Shown in pieces: positions 9,301-17,755 of a DNA stretch of 64,000 bases; position 1 is the first letter of the stretch; each line of letters opens with the position of its first letter. The DNA is from DASVCN01 sp040905665 (GTDB lineage: Bacteria; Deinococcota; Deinococci; Deinococcales; Trueperaceae): assembly GCA_040905665.1 (NCBI GenBank), contig JBBDRD010000050.1, positions 1 to 64,000 of the forward strand, given 5' to 3'. Below the pieces are notes generated by a model. It saw only the letters and a program-made list of their open reading frames with translations, was not told the DNA's origin and searched no databases. A program made the position numbers and the translations under genes.

Positions 9301-10039
9301 CACGGCCCAGGCCGTAGTAGGGCTGTTCCCAGCCAACTCAGTGGGAGACGACATCGAGGTATACACCTCGGAGGATCGCGATCAGGTTCTCACCCTGTTC
9401 CACACCCTGCGGCAGCAGATCGTCAAGCGCAACGAGCAGCCGAACCTGGCGCTCGCTGATTACATCGCCCCCAAGGAGAGTGGTGTCGCCGATTACCTGG
9501 GAGGCTTCGCCGTTACCGCAGGAATTGGCGCCGACGAGCTGGCGAAGCGATTCGCCGATGAGCTCGACGACTTCAGCAGCATTCTGGTGAAAGCGCTGGC
9601 GGACCGGTTGGCCGAGGCGATGGCGGAAAGGATCCATGCCCGGGTGCGTAAGGAGTTCTGGGGTTACGCGGCCGATGAGCAGTTGGCCAACGAGGAGCTG
9701 CTCCGCGAACGGTACCGGGGGATCCGGCCGGCGGCAGGTTATCCGGCCTCCCCCGATCACACCGAGAAGCAGCAACTCTTCAAGTTGCTAAGGGCCGAGG
9801 AGTCGTCAAGGATTCGGTTGACCGAGACCTACGCCATGCACCCGGGAGCATCGGTCAGCGGGCTCTACTTCGCGCACCCGCAGTCGCGCTATTTCGCCGT
9901 CGGAAAGATCCTGCCAGACCAGGTCGAGGATTACGCCCGGCGCAAAGAGATGACTTTAGCCGAGGCACGCAGGTGGCTGGCGCCCAACCTGGCCGAGCCG
10001 GAGCGGAGCAGCCCACAAGGCGAGACCCAGCGGGTATAA
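6332..10039 (+). CDS. metH: Cobalamin-dependent methionine synthase
   Basis: Transfers the methyl group of 5-methyltetrahydrofolate via cobalamin to homocysteine. All four modules are present in order in 1235 aa, close to the E. coli length. The homocysteine domain starts at LDGAMGTMIQ, with zinc cysteines in GLNCALG and GGCCGTTPEHI. The pterin domain begins at NVGERTNVTGSRRF. The cobalamin domain carries the DVHDIGKNIV (DxHxxG) motif near residue 755. The C-terminal reactivation domain binds S-adenosylmethionine (EESSRIRLTETYAMHPGA). An alternative start is the ATG at 6344, which has GAGG six bases upstream. Eight bases separate it from the next gene. Confidence 0.97.
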   Translation: MRRQMHDHPFEQWLREKILVLDGAMGTMIQRHGLGEEEFRGSRFRDHPKPLVGANDVLCLSRPRTVADIHEAYLRAGADIIETNTFNATSIGLAEYALDDAIHELNVSAASIARAAADRYSTEEWPRFVAGAIGPTNRTASMSPDVENPGFRATDFDALAASYRVQVRGLIDGGVDLLLIETVFDTLNCKAAIFAVEQEFEERGERLPLVVSGTITDASGRTLSGQTLEAFLISISHAPLSAVGLNCALGPAELRPHVDELSRLTTLPTICFPNAGLPNAFGGYDETPERMSEVLEEYLKEGWVNIIGGCCGTTPEHIREFSRLAQLYPARVAPQIEPLPRFSGLEALVLRPESNFLNVGERTNVTGSRRFARLIRDGDQETALEVASDQVEGGAQMIDVNMDEGMLDGVAVMTSFLDLLASEPDIARLPVMVDSSRWEVIEAGLKRLQGKGVVNSISLKEGEEEFLRQARLARRYGAAVIVMAFDEQGQADTLKRRLEICERAYRLLIDGLAFPAHDIIFDPNILTVGTGMVEHSRYAVDYLDATRWIKENLPGALVSGGVSNVSFSFRGNQRVRESMNAAFLYHAVKAGMDMGIVNPALLEVYEEIPAELLELVEDVLLDRRPDATERLITYAETTASDVRRREKDDAWRQGTVSERLRHALVRGVADHVEEDAEEARQELQSPLAVIEGPLMDGMNVVGDLFASGKMFLPQVVKSARVMKRAVAYLTPYLEEEKSEGSKAGKVLLATVRGDVHDIGKNIVGVVLSCNGYEVLDLGVMVPTEKILDTALSEKVDVVGLSGLITPSLEEMAHVAGEMERRGMRLPLLIGGATTSRIHTAVKIAPAYGGSTVHVTDASRSVGVVSRSIGAGRDAYAREVAEQYHELRDTHARRGARVSLLPLTDARANRMPFDSTAAGIITPAAPGLHVFDSYPLAELVDFIDWGPFFHAWQMPGRFPQILDDPRMGETARKLFADAQEMLRRILEERHLTAQAVVGLFPANSVGDDIEVYTSEDRDQVLTLFHTLRQQIVKRNEQPNLALADYIAPKESGVADYLGGFAVTAGIGADELAKRFADELDDFSSILVKALADRLAEAMAERIHARVRKEFWGYAADEQLANEELLRERYRGIRPAAGYPASPDHTEKQQLFKLLRAEESSRIRLTETYAMHPGASVSGLYFAHPQSRYFAVGKILPDQVEDYARRKEMTLAEARRWLAPNLAEPERSSPQGETQRV

Positions 10040-10046
10040 CAGCAAG

Positions 10047-10811
10047 ATGGAGTGGATCGCATCCCCAGAAGCCTGGATCGCCCTTGTTACCCTCACTGTT
10101 CTCGAGATCGTCTTGGGCATCGACAACATCATCTTTATCTCCATCCTCTCGGGCAAGCTCCCGAAGGAACAACAGGGCCGAGCCCGCACCGTCGGCCTTG
10201 CAGCGGCGATGATCATGCGGATCCTGCTCCTGCTCTCGATAGCCTGGATCATCGGACTCACCCGGCCCCTGTTCGAGATCTTCGGATTCGAGGTCTCGGG
10301 CCGTGATCTCATCCTCCTTGGCGGGGGCCTGTTCCTACTCGGGAAGGCCACTCACGAGATCCATGACAAGCTCGAGGGGGAGGAAGGCTCGGAAGTGACC
10401 CGGGTAATGCCCTCATTTGCCTCGGTCATCGCCCAGATCATGATCCTCGACATGGTGTTCTCGCTCGATTCGGTGATCACGGCGGTGGGAATGGCCGACG
10501 ACATCGCAGTCATGATCATCGCCGTCGTCATAGCCGTTGGAATAATGATGGTGGCGGCCGGATCGATTTCGCGGTTCGTGGAGCGCCATCCCACCGTCAA
10601 GATGTTGGCGCTGGGCTTCCTGCTGCTCATCGGCATGTCTCTGGTGGCCGAGGCGTTTGGTCAGCACATTCCCAAGGGTTACATCTACTTCGCCATGGGC
10701 TTCAGTGTATTCATCGAGCTTCTCAACCTGAGATCGCGTGGCAGATCGAAGCCGGTGAAGTTGCGCGGTCCCTACGGCGAGACGCCGGCCGATCACGCGG
10801 GCCAGGACTAG
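10047..10811 (+). CDS. TerC-family integral membrane protein
   Basis: A 254-aa TerC-family protein with about seven membrane helices. Two inverted half-repeats each carry the family's acidic motif: EIVLGIDNIIFISILSGKLP near residue 20 and DMVFSLDSVITAVGM near residue 140. Such proteins are linked to metal-ion efflux or supply (Mn2+ for Alx/MeeF-type members). It follows metH by only 7 bases, though a functional link is not established. This is the shorter of two TerC-family proteins in the window and, unlike the other, has no visible riboswitch. Confidence 0.88.
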   Translation: MEWIASPEAWIALVTLTVLEIVLGIDNIIFISILSGKLPKEQQGRARTVGLAAAMIMRILLLLSIAWIIGLTRPLFEIFGFEVSGRDLILLGGGLFLLGKATHEIHDKLEGEEGSEVTRVMPSFASVIAQIMILDMVFSLDSVITAVGMADDIAVMIIAVVIAVGIMMVAAGSISRFVERHPTVKMLALGFLLLIGMSLVAEAFGQHIPKGYIYFAMGFSVFIELLNLRSRGRSKPVKLRGPYGETPADHAGQD

Positions 10812-10826
10812 GAGCCGGTCGGAGCC

Positions 10827-11561
10827 CTAGAGGATTCCATGGAGATAATCGGTGATGCTGGCGCGAATCGGCATGAAATAGATATTGCCGCCCTGTTCCT
10901 CGACGAACGCGAGGGCGTCGCACGCCAGTCGCCGGTTCCACTCCAGGCTCGGTTCGAAGCTCGCGGGGAAGACCGCCCGGTTGCGGCTCTGCCAGTAGCG
11001 TTGTGAGCGCCTGCTGGTAACGCTCGTGACGCCCCAGAAGACCTCTACGCCCGATAGCTGCTCGGCGACTATTTCCATGAGCCGGACGTCGAAGAACGGT
11101 TGGGTGAAAAGCCCGGTGGCGCCTGCCTCGAGCTTCTGAGCCGCGTAGGTGCGTTCCGCCTGGAATCCCTGTCGGTATGGGTCGAACGCAGCATAGATCT
11201 TCAGTTCCGGGTGCTCGCGCCGCAGTTTACCTATCAGATCGAGGGTACTGGTGGCGTAGACGGGCCGCGACATGTCGGCCGGCGCGTCTCCGGCGACCAC
11301 CAATACCTCGTCCACGCCATGACTGCTGAATTCCCGTCCGGCTTGCAACGGCCGCGTCAGATCTACATCGACGGCGCGCAGATGCGGGATGGCGTGAGCT
11401 ACCTGCTTGCGAGCGGCACCGCAACTCTGCCAGCTTCTCAGGGAGAAGCGGGCGATGTCCGGAATGTTGACCGTGTCTACTCGGGGAAATGCGGCTACCT
11501 CCGCCAGCTGAGCCCGTAGGTCGGATTCGTTGCGTGGCACAAGTTCGATAGAGATACGCAC
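10827..11561 (-). CDS. metF: Methylenetetrahydrofolate reductase
   Basis: A 244-aa flavoprotein of the MetF family, which makes the 5-methyltetrahydrofolate used by MetH. It has the family's early RISIELVPR strand with the conserved Glu, DVLVVAGD-like segment (DEVLVVAGDAP) and FTQPFFDVRLM motif near residue 170, which contacts FAD and folate. At 244 aa it is somewhat shorter than E. coli MetF (296 aa). It converges on the TerC-like gene with 15 bases between stops. Its closeness to metH is consistent with a one-carbon function. The start is GTG. Confidence 0.85.
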   Translation of the reverse strand: MRISIELVPRNESDLRAQLAEVAAFPRVDTVNIPDIARFSLRSWQSCGAARKQVAHAIPHLRAVDVDLTRPLQAGREFSSHGVDEVLVVAGDAPADMSRPVYATSTLDLIGKLRREHPELKIYAAFDPYRQGFQAERTYAAQKLEAGATGLFTQPFFDVRLMEIVAEQLSGVEVFWGVTSVTSRRSQRYWQSRNRAVFPASFEPSLEWNRRLACDALAFVEEQGGNIYFMPIRASITDYLHGIL

Positions 11562-11567
11562 TCGGGA

Positions 11568-11573
11568 ATGGTA
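11568..11573 (-). promoter_or_regulatory. Leaderless-type -10 box (TACCAT) of metF
   Basis: Read on the minus strand: TACCAT, six bases, then the metF GTG start. Confidence 0.4.
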
Positions 11574-11644
11574 CCTCGGGGGTACGGCCGGGGTGCCGCG
11601 GATACCGTGGTTTGGCGGCGCTCGGAGGCCCGCTGGTGCCTCGA

Positions 11645-13177
11645 TTAGCCGGTCGCGTACTTGTTTCGCAGGTAATCGAGATAGGGCTCGATGCTCATCT
11701 CAACACCGGTGGCTCGGCGCAAGAGTTCATCGGGGGTGAATTTGCGGCCGTGCCGCCAAACGTTCTCTGAAAGCCAGGAGAAGAGCGTCTCGAAGCGGCC
11801 CCGTGCGATGTCTTCTCGGATGCCGGGGTGGGCCGCGTTGGCAGCCGCATAGAACTGGCTACACAGGATGTTGCCGATGGTATACCCCTGAAACGCACCG
11901 CCCACCAATCCGCTGTACCAATGCATGTCCTGGAGTACCCCGTCGTGATCCCCCTCGCTCTCGATACCCAGATCGCTGCTGTACCGGGCCCGCCAAGCTT
12001 CGGGCAGATCGGCGACTTCCAGCTTGCCCTCCAGCAACTCGCATTCCAGGTCGAAGCGAATCAATACGTGGAGATTGTAGGTGAGTTCGTCGGCATCGGT
12101 TCGAATGAGGCTCCGCACCACCCGGTTCACCGCCAGGTAGAAAGCATCGAGGCCAACGTGTCCCAACTGATCGGGGAAGCGCTGCTGTAGAGCCGGATAG
12201 TAGTGTTGCCAGAACTCGTGCGACCTGCCCACGACGTTTTCCCACAGGCGTGACTGGCTCTCGTGAACTCCACTCGAAGTACCGCCGCCGAGCGGAGTTC
12301 CCTGCAACTCATCGTCCACACCCTGTTCGTACATGGCGTGTCCCGCCTCGTGGAGGGTGCTGAACAGCGCTTCGCTCAGGTCGGCATCTTTTACCCGCGT
12401 GGTGATCCTGACGTCGCCGGAGCCCAGCGAGATTGCGAAAGGGTGTTCGGACAAGTCCTGGCGACCAGCTGCGAAGTCGTAGCCGAAAGTGCGAATCACC
12501 TCCTCACCGAACGCGATCTGCTCCATCCGGGGAAAGCAGTTGAGAAGGGGCGACACGCCAGCGGAAGGGGAAGTAAAGCGGTTCCTCCCCTGCTGCTCCG
12601 CCTGTCGTTCTACCGCGGCCTCGACCAAAGGAACAAGCCGCTCTCGCAACTCCTGGAACAAGGGCCGCAAGCGCGCGACTGTCATACCCCGGTCGCTTTC
12701 GTCGATCATCGCGTCGGCGACATGACCGTAGCCTGTGAAGAACGACGAATAGCGGCGGCTGAGCTCCACGGTTCGTTCGAGGTGATCGGCAACTATTCCG
12801 AAGTCGTCTGCCGCCCTGGCACTGGACCACAGCTGATAACCGCGTGAGGCGTGTCTCTCGCACTCCGCCGGAAAATCTCCGGGAACGCGCGTGGCACGGT
12901 CGAAATCGTAGCGGGTAACGGCGATGAGCCGGGCTTCACGGGAGTCGGGATCGATCGAGGGCAGGAACCGTTCCAGCCGGTCAAGTAGTCCTCCCACCGC
13001 CCTATCGACGAACTTTTCGTGCGCCAGCCGGCTCACCGCGGCAAGCTGTCGCCCGCGAGTCTCGGCGCCGCCCGCGGGCATGTACGTCGCCTGATCCCAG
13101 TTGAGCAGGGCCGCCGCGCCCTGTAGCTGAGCGACTTCATCGAGCCGCCGGAGGAGTTCGTCTAGTTCCTTTTCCAT
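11645..13177 (-). CDS. Carboxypeptidase Taq (M32) metallopeptidase
   Basis: A zinc carboxypeptidase of family M32, first described from Thermus aquaticus, that removes C-terminal residues from peptides. The 510-aa chain has the active-site HEAGHAMYEQG motif (HExxH) near residue 270, preceded by DVRITTRV and followed by the conserved ESQSRLWENVVGRS segment carrying the third zinc ligand. Length matches the family (about 500 aa). Cytoplasmic, with no signal peptide. It stands alone. Confidence 0.95.
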   Translation of the reverse strand: MEKELDELLRRLDEVAQLQGAAALLNWDQATYMPAGGAETRGRQLAAVSRLAHEKFVDRAVGGLLDRLERFLPSIDPDSREARLIAVTRYDFDRATRVPGDFPAECERHASRGYQLWSSARAADDFGIVADHLERTVELSRRYSSFFTGYGHVADAMIDESDRGMTVARLRPLFQELRERLVPLVEAAVERQAEQQGRNRFTSPSAGVSPLLNCFPRMEQIAFGEEVIRTFGYDFAAGRQDLSEHPFAISLGSGDVRITTRVKDADLSEALFSTLHEAGHAMYEQGVDDELQGTPLGGGTSSGVHESQSRLWENVVGRSHEFWQHYYPALQQRFPDQLGHVGLDAFYLAVNRVVRSLIRTDADELTYNLHVLIRFDLECELLEGKLEVADLPEAWRARYSSDLGIESEGDHDGVLQDMHWYSGLVGGAFQGYTIGNILCSQFYAAANAAHPGIREDIARGRFETLFSWLSENVWRHGRKFTPDELLRRATGVEMSIEPYLDYLRNKYATG

Positions 13178-13183
13178 GGCGTC

Positions 13184-13189
13184 ATTCTA
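13184..13189 (-). promoter_or_regulatory. Leaderless-type -10 box (TAGAAT) of the M32 peptidase
   Basis: On the minus strand TAGAAT is followed by six bases (GACGCC) and the ATG. No Shine-Dalgarno is present. Confidence 0.5.
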
Positions 13190-13289
13190 AGGTTGAACAG
13201 GTCCCATGCGCCGACCACGCTAGGCAATTGTCCCGCTAGACAGCCGCATACTCCGTCTACCGGGACTGCCCTATTGCCGCCTCAGCAGA

Positions 13290-14210
13290 CTAGTGACCGT
13301 TGCGAAAAGGCTTGAGCGCCGCGTACACCACCTCGTTGGCCGGCGTCGGCACGCCCAACCGCCGCCCCAGCCTCACCGCATGCCCGTTAAGCACGTCCAA
13401 CTCGAGTGGCTTACCTCGGTGGAGGTCTACGAGAAGCGAGGAGCGCATCTCGGGATGGAGTCGTTCACGGGTGAAGGCGAGCCGCTCCTCGACGGCGTCG
13501 GGCGCCAGTTCGATCGACTCGGCCCGGGCAAGGGCAACCATCTCCTCCAGCAGGGTGCGGTACACGCCTGTGAGGTCGGAGTCGGCCATGATCACGCCGA
13601 TAGGCTGCCGGGAAAGCGCCGTCATCCCACTGAAGGCGCAGATGAATACCCATTTGCGCCACAGCTCCCGTCTTATGTCCAGGGAGAGCGCCGCATCGAT
13701 ACCCGCTTCCTGGCACGCCTCCAGGAAAGCTACCGCGCGGCGGCTACGCTGCCCGTCCAGCTCGCCAAACGCCAAACGGGCAAACGTGCTGCGGTGCTCG
13801 ATTACGCCCGGCTCCGCGAGCGAGGCTTCGATGTAAGCCACTCCACCCAATACCCGCTTGGTTCCCAGAGCGGCAGCCAGCTCATCCTCTGCCTGGATTC
13901 CGTTCTGTAACCCGATTACCGCAGTGTCGTCATCGATCAGCAGCTGCGCCGTGTTGGCTGCGGCCGCCAGGTCATGCGCCTTTACCGCGATGAGGACAAC
14001 GTCCACCGGTCCGAGGCCGTGCGGGTCGTCAGTCGCCGGTATTCGGACTCCCGTCAAGTCGCCGAGGGGGCTCTTGATCGTCAAGCCATTCTCCTGCAAC
14101 GCCCGAAGGTGTTCTCCGCGAGCGAGCAGGTGAACCTCATTACCGGCTATAGCTAACCGACCCCCGAAGTAAGCGCCAACGGCTCCGGCGCCAACCACCG
14201 CGATTCTCAT
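13290..14210 (-). CDS. panE: 2-dehydropantoate 2-reductase
   Basis: NADPH-dependent reduction of ketopantoate to pantoate, for pantothenate and coenzyme A synthesis. The 306-aa chain opens with the Rossmann motif VVGAGAVGAYFGGRLA. It has the conserved VKAHD (catalytic Lys) near residue 75, GLQNGI near 100, and the RRELWRKWVFICAFSGMTALSR block in the C-terminal helical domain. Length is typical. PanE paralogues acting on other 2-oxo acids exist, so the exact substrate is a family-level inference. Confidence 0.88.
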   Translation of the reverse strand: MRIAVVGAGAVGAYFGGRLAIAGNEVHLLARGEHLRALQENGLTIKSPLGDLTGVRIPATDDPHGLGPVDVVLIAVKAHDLAAAANTAQLLIDDDTAVIGLQNGIQAEDELAAALGTKRVLGGVAYIEASLAEPGVIEHRSTFARLAFGELDGQRSRRAVAFLEACQEAGIDAALSLDIRRELWRKWVFICAFSGMTALSRQPIGVIMADSDLTGVYRTLLEEMVALARAESIELAPDAVEERLAFTRERLHPEMRSSLLVDLHRGKPLELDVLNGHAVRLGRRLGVPTPANEVVYAALKPFRNGH

Positions 14211-14216
14211 TGAAAA

Positions 14217-14222
14217 AGTCTA
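14217..14222 (-). promoter_or_regulatory. Leaderless-type -10 box (TAGACT) of panE
   Basis: On the minus strand TAGACT, six bases (TTTTCA), then ATG. Confidence 0.5.
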
Positions 14223-14271
14223 TCAGCGAATGAACCGAAAGGTCGGCCGAACATCGCCCCTGCCGATGACT

Positions 14272-15189
14272 TCACGGCTCCTTGCCGGCCGCGCCTCGGA
14301 CATCATGCTTGTTTGCGTACATCTGCCCGTCCGCCGCGCGAAGCAAGTCGCGAAATGTCGTGCCGTTTTCGGGATAGATAGCGATCCCCAATGCGGCGCG
14401 AACTTCCACATGGGCTTCGAGCAGAGTGATCGGCCTGGTGATCGCCTCGCGCAGCCTCTCGGCAACCGCCTCCACCACCTCCCGGTCACCACTGTCGAGC
14501 AGCACGGCGAACTCATCACCACCCAAGCGCGCGACCAACTCATTGGGACGGATATTCTTATCGATGCGTTGAGCAATGACCCGCAACACTTCGTCCCCGG
14601 TCTCGTGACCGTACTGGTCATTGATCTCCTTGAAGCCGTTCAGGTCGAAGTAAAGCATGCTCACGACGACTTCCTGGCGTCGTTTCATCCAGAAGTGGTT
14701 CTTGAGCAGCCGACGATTGCCAACGCCGGTTAGCTCGTCGTGGCTCATCATCTTGACGGCCTCAAAGAGCACCGCTTTGCGCCTCGTGATCGAACTGAGG
14801 GTGACGATGAGTCGTTCCCCGGCGGGAACCACCGTGATCGAGTACCAGGTGGGGGCGTCGCGGCTGCCGGGAGCGCCCGGAACAGAATGCTCCAGCTCGG
14901 TACCTTCCCCGCTCTCCAGCGCCCGAGCGAGGCGCGAAAAGAGGCCGACCCGCAAGAGGTCCGGTTCGACCTCGCGCAGTCGGCAACCGAGAACCTCTAC
15001 CTCGGCGCGACCGAGGATGACCAGCGCACGCTCATTGACTCCCAGCACCTCGAAATCGACAATCTGGTCGTCGACGTCACGGACTGCTGCGAGTACGGCC
15101 ACGCCATAGGGAACCTTATGGAAGTACGCCTCCCAAAGATCGGAATAACGAAGCACGCGACTGCTCATAGTAGTCTCATCACTTTTCAT
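14272..15189 (-). CDS. PAS-GGDEF diguanylate cyclase
   Basis: A 305-aa cytoplasmic protein that should make cyclic di-GMP. Residues about 15-125 look like a PAS sensor domain (YFHKVPYGVAVLAAVRDVDDQIVDFEVLGVNERA). Residues about 145-300 form a complete GGDEF domain with HDELTGVGNRRLL, the YFDLNGFKEIND metal-binding strand and an intact catalytic RLGGDEFAVLL loop. No RxxD inhibitory site is visible five residues before GGDEF. A second possible start is the ATG at 15168. No other c-di-GMP enzyme is adjacent; an HD-GYP phosphodiesterase lies at 46.9 kb. Confidence 0.92.
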   Translation of the reverse strand: MKSDETTMSSRVLRYSDLWEAYFHKVPYGVAVLAAVRDVDDQIVDFEVLGVNERALVILGRAEVEVLGCRLREVEPDLLRVGLFSRLARALESGEGTELEHSVPGAPGSRDAPTWYSITVVPAGERLIVTLSSITRRKAVLFEAVKMMSHDELTGVGNRRLLKNHFWMKRRQEVVVSMLYFDLNGFKEINDQYGHETGDEVLRVIAQRIDKNIRPNELVARLGGDEFAVLLDSGDREVVEAVAERLREAITRPITLLEAHVEVRAALGIAIYPENGTTFRDLLRAADGQMYANKHDVRGAAGKEP

Positions 15190-15267
15190 TTTAAGGTATC
15201 TGAACGCTTCCTGAATACACCCGGGCCGTTTAAAAAACGCCGATACTCTCGCGAGCAGGATTTCGGC

Positions 15268-15945
15268 TCAATCAGGCAGCACATGTACCAGCATGAGCAG
15301 GTAGTGACAGGCCGACCCGGCAAGTACGAATAGATGCCAGATCTCGTGATAGCCGAACCTTCCCGGGAAGGGGTCGGGTTGCTTGAGTCCGTAGATGATC
15401 GCGCCTACCGAGTAGAATGCGCCGCCGAGCGCCAACCACATGAGTCCACCGACCGGCAGCGCCTGCACCAGCGGCACGATCCCAACGATGGCCAGCCAAC
15501 CCATCAGCAGATAAAGCCCGGTGGAGAACAATCGCGGTGCACCTATCCAGAAGAGTTTGAATACGACCCCAAGAAGGGCCAACCCCCAAGCCATTGCAAA
15601 GAGCGACCAGCCCCAGCCCGCGTGACCCTCTCGCAAAGTGACGAGCGTGAGCGGCGTGTAGGAACCGGCGATGAGCAAAAAGATTGCTGCGTGGTCGAGG
15701 ATTCGCAGGCGCAGCTGAGCGGCACCAGTTACCGGCAGAGCGTGGAGCAGAGTACTTGCGACAAACAGCAGCACCAGGGTCACGCCGTAGATGGCGAACG
15801 CCGAGGTCTTCCAGGGATCGCCGACGGAGTGGACTACCAGCACGACCGACCCGGCCAGGGCAAGTAGCGCGCCAACGAAATGGGTGATGCTGTTGACGGG
15901 TTCGCGCAACCGGAAACCAGAGCCGCTGGAATCGTTACCGATCAT
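15268..15945 (-). CDS. Hemolysin III / PAQR family membrane protein
   Basis: A 225-aa protein with seven predicted membrane helices. It carries the family's N-terminal EPVNSITHFVGALLA motif, the central HALP/LDHAAIFLLIAGSYTP block and the C-terminal GYHEIWHLFVLAGSACHY motif. The histidines and Asp/Ser in these blocks are the conserved putative metal site of the PAQR superfamily. Despite the name, a haemolytic role is doubtful; bacterial members (YqfA type) are membrane-homeostasis proteins of unknown reaction. Confidence 0.9.
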   Translation of the reverse strand: MIGNDSSGSGFRLREPVNSITHFVGALLALAGSVVLVVHSVGDPWKTSAFAIYGVTLVLLFVASTLLHALPVTGAAQLRLRILDHAAIFLLIAGSYTPLTLVTLREGHAGWGWSLFAMAWGLALLGVVFKLFWIGAPRLFSTGLYLLMGWLAIVGIVPLVQALPVGGLMWLALGGAFYSVGAIIYGLKQPDPFPGRFGYHEIWHLFVLAGSACHYLLMLVHVLPD

Positions 15946-15984
15946 GGACTAAGGGTGGCGCCAACGGTCTCGTTCGCCGGAATC

Positions 15985-16866
15985 TCACGGTTCTTCTCCA
16001 GTCGCCACCGGCGAGTCTTCGTACGAACACCAATCGCTCCAGGAGCCGTGGTACATCCGCACGCCCTCCACGCCAGCCTCCTCCATCGCCAGGACATCGT
16101 GGGCGGCACTTACCCCCGAACCGCAGTAGACGATCACCTCATCAGACGCGCCCAGCAGTTCGAAGCGCCGCCTCAACTCTTCGGCCGGCTTGAAGCGCCC
16201 GGCCTTCAGATTCTCGGCGGATAGGTTCTCAGAGGCAACGTTCTCGGCGATCAGGTTCTCGGCGAAGGGCAGGTTGACCGCCGAAGGTATGTGGCCGGCG
16301 CGAGGGTCGATCGGTTCCACCTCACCACGGTAGCGCTGGGCGCCGCGGGCATCCACCAGGAGCACCTCGGCGTTACCCAGATTGCGCAGGACATACTCCC
16401 GATCGACTGCCATCTCCATTCGCACGTTCGGCAAGAAACGCTGCCGGGCGTGCTGAGGGATCTGAGCGGTAACCGGATGGCCCTCCTGCCGCCAAGCGGC
16501 GATGCCGCCGTCGAGTACCTTCACCCTGTCGTGCCCCAAGTACCTGAGCAGCCACCACAGGCGACTGGCAAACATCCCGTTGTTGGCGTCGTAGGCTATC
16601 ACCAGGTGCTCGTTGCCGATTCCCAGACCTCCGAGGCGCCCCGCCAGAACCTCGACACGTGGTAGAGGGTGGCGTCCGCCATGTTGCGCCCTGGGCGCCG
16701 AGAGATCGCGGTCGAGGTGCGCGTACACCGCCCCGGGTATGTGCCCCTCGCAATAGGCCATCTCCCCTGCTCCCGTATCACTCAGATCGAAACGAGTGTC
16801 GACCAGCCGCACGGTAGGGTCTAACAGACGCGTGCTCAACTCGGAGGATTGAATCAGATTGCTCAT
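15985..16866 (-). CDS. Two-domain sulfurtransferase (thiosulfate/3-mercaptopyruvate type)
   Basis: A 293-aa protein with two rhodanese domains, the first inactive and the second carrying the catalytic Cys in VIVYCGSGVSA near residue 243. CGSGV(S/T)A-type loops are more typical of 3-mercaptopyruvate sulfurtransferases, but the substrate is not certain. I chose the ATG at 16866: it begins just before the first rhodanese fold and has a good promoter immediately upstream. Between the two halves of domain 2 the gene contains a 15-bp tandem repeat encoding four E-N-x-x-A pentapeptides (16207-16266), which probably forms an extra surface helix. Confidence 0.9.
   Translation of the reverse strand: MSNLIQSSELSTRLLDPTVRLVDTRFDLSDTGAGEMAYCEGHIPGAVYAHLDRDLSAPRAQHGGRHPLPRVEVLAGRLGGLGIGNEHLVIAYDANNGMFASRLWWLLRYLGHDRVKVLDGGIAAWRQEGHPVTAQIPQHARQRFLPNVRMEMAVDREYVLRNLGNAEVLLVDARGAQRYRGEVEPIDPRAGHIPSAVNLPFAENLIAENVASENLSAENLKAGRFKPAEELRRRFELLGASDEVIVYCGSGVSAAHDVLAMEEAGVEGVRMYHGSWSDWCSYEDSPVATGEEP
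16207..16266. repeat. 15-bp tandem repeat, four units, inside the sulfurtransferase gene
   Basis: TTCTC recurs exactly every 15 bases (16211, 16226, 16241, 16256). On the coding strand the units give AENLI, AENVA, SENLS and AENLK, an in-frame pentapeptide expansion in the catalytic rhodanese domain. Confidence 0.85.
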
Positions 16867-16871
16867 GCCCG

Positions 16872-16900
16872 ATTTTAAGGCCGGCAACCCACGCAGACAA
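16872..16900 (-). promoter_or_regulatory. Leaderless promoter of the sulfurtransferase gene
   Basis: On the minus strand: -35 TTGTCT (16900-16895), 17-base spacer, -10 TAAAAT (16877-16872), then only five bases (CGGGC) before the ATG at 16866. Confidence 0.65.
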
Positions 16901-16933
16901 AGCGCGGACCTATCTAACCTAGAATGGAGCGCC

Positions 16934-17737
16934 GTGAATCGCAAACACATCGACAGCTCCAAAAATCCCCTTATCAAGGAGATCGTGCGCCTGCGCGAAC
17001 GCCGCGAGCGGGACCGGAGCGGCAAATTCGTAATCGAGGGAGTGCGCGAAGTAGAGCGCGCCCTGGCAGCTGGGGTCCCTCTGGACGAGGTGCTCTTGGC
17101 CTCTGACTTGGCCAAGCCGGAAGCATTTGCGATTGTCTCCCGCGCGGAGCGCGAGGGCATCCGGGTGACCGAACTGACCACCCAAGCTTTCGACCGGGCG
17201 AGCATCCGCGAGCATCCCGACGGCGTCATGGCGCTGGCTCCCACCTGGCGCTCGGACCTCTTCATGCTCGAGCTGCCGCCGACCGCGCTGCTACTCGTGG
17301 TCGAGGGCCTCGAAAAGCCGGGTAACCTGGGAGCTCTGCTTCGGACCGCCGATGCAGTCGACGCCTACGCCGTCTTCGTAACCGGAGCGGGCACCGACCC
17401 CTTCAACCCCAACGTGATTCGGTCGAGCATGGGCAGCCTTTTTAGCAGACCCCTTGTCATCGCGGGTAGCGATGAAATTCGCGCCTTTCTTCGTGGTCGT
17501 GGAGTGCGCATCGTTGCCACCTCGCCGGGTGCGCCGCTACCCTTTTGGGACGCCCACCTCGTTGGACCGGTGGCGCTGGTCCTGGGCGCCGAGCATCAGG
17601 GGCTGGGGCAAGAGTGGCTGGACTCGGCCGACGAGCAGGTACACATCCCGATGAGCGGTATGGCGGACAGCCTGAACGTCGCAACCGCCGGCGCGCTGGT
17701 CCTCTACGAGGCGTTGCGCCAACGCCGGCTCGCTTGA
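16934..17737 (+). CDS. SpoU/TrmH-family RNA 2'-O-methyltransferase
   Basis: A SAM-dependent SPOUT-fold RNA ribose methyltransferase, 267 aa from the GTG at 16934. I prefer that start because it opens the substrate-binding domain (SSKNPLIKEIVRLRERRERDRSGKFVIEG) and follows GGAG. The C-terminal SPOUT domain has all three family motifs: NLGALLRTADA near residue 130, ALVLGAEHQGL near 215, and IPMSGMADSLNVATAGALVLYE near 240, the trefoil-knot cofactor site. The closest families are RlmB and TsnR-like 23S rRNA methyltransferases; the target nucleotide cannot be assigned. It is divergent from the sulfurtransferase with 67 bases between. Confidence 0.9.
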   Translation: MNRKHIDSSKNPLIKEIVRLRERRERDRSGKFVIEGVREVERALAAGVPLDEVLLASDLAKPEAFAIVSRAEREGIRVTELTTQAFDRASIREHPDGVMALAPTWRSDLFMLELPPTALLLVVEGLEKPGNLGALLRTADAVDAYAVFVTGAGTDPFNPNVIRSSMGSLFSRPLVIAGSDEIRAFLRGRGVRIVATSPGAPLPFWDAHLVGPVALVLGAEHQGLGQEWLDSADEQVHIPMSGMADSLNVATAGALVLYEALRQRRLA

Positions 17738-17743
17738 AGCGAT

Positions 17744-17749
17744 TACCAT
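17744..17749 (+). promoter_or_regulatory. Leaderless-type -10 box (TACCAT) of the VOC gene
   Basis: TACCAT, six bases (TGCGTT), then the ATG at 17756, only 18 bases after the methyltransferase stop. Confidence 0.45.
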
Positions 17750-17755
17750 TGCGTT

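Noticed and set aside
14223..14621. Second minus-strand frame over the GGDEF domain
   Set aside because: Out-of-frame shadow; the GGDEF protein continues intact to 14272 in its own frame, so no frameshift is needed.
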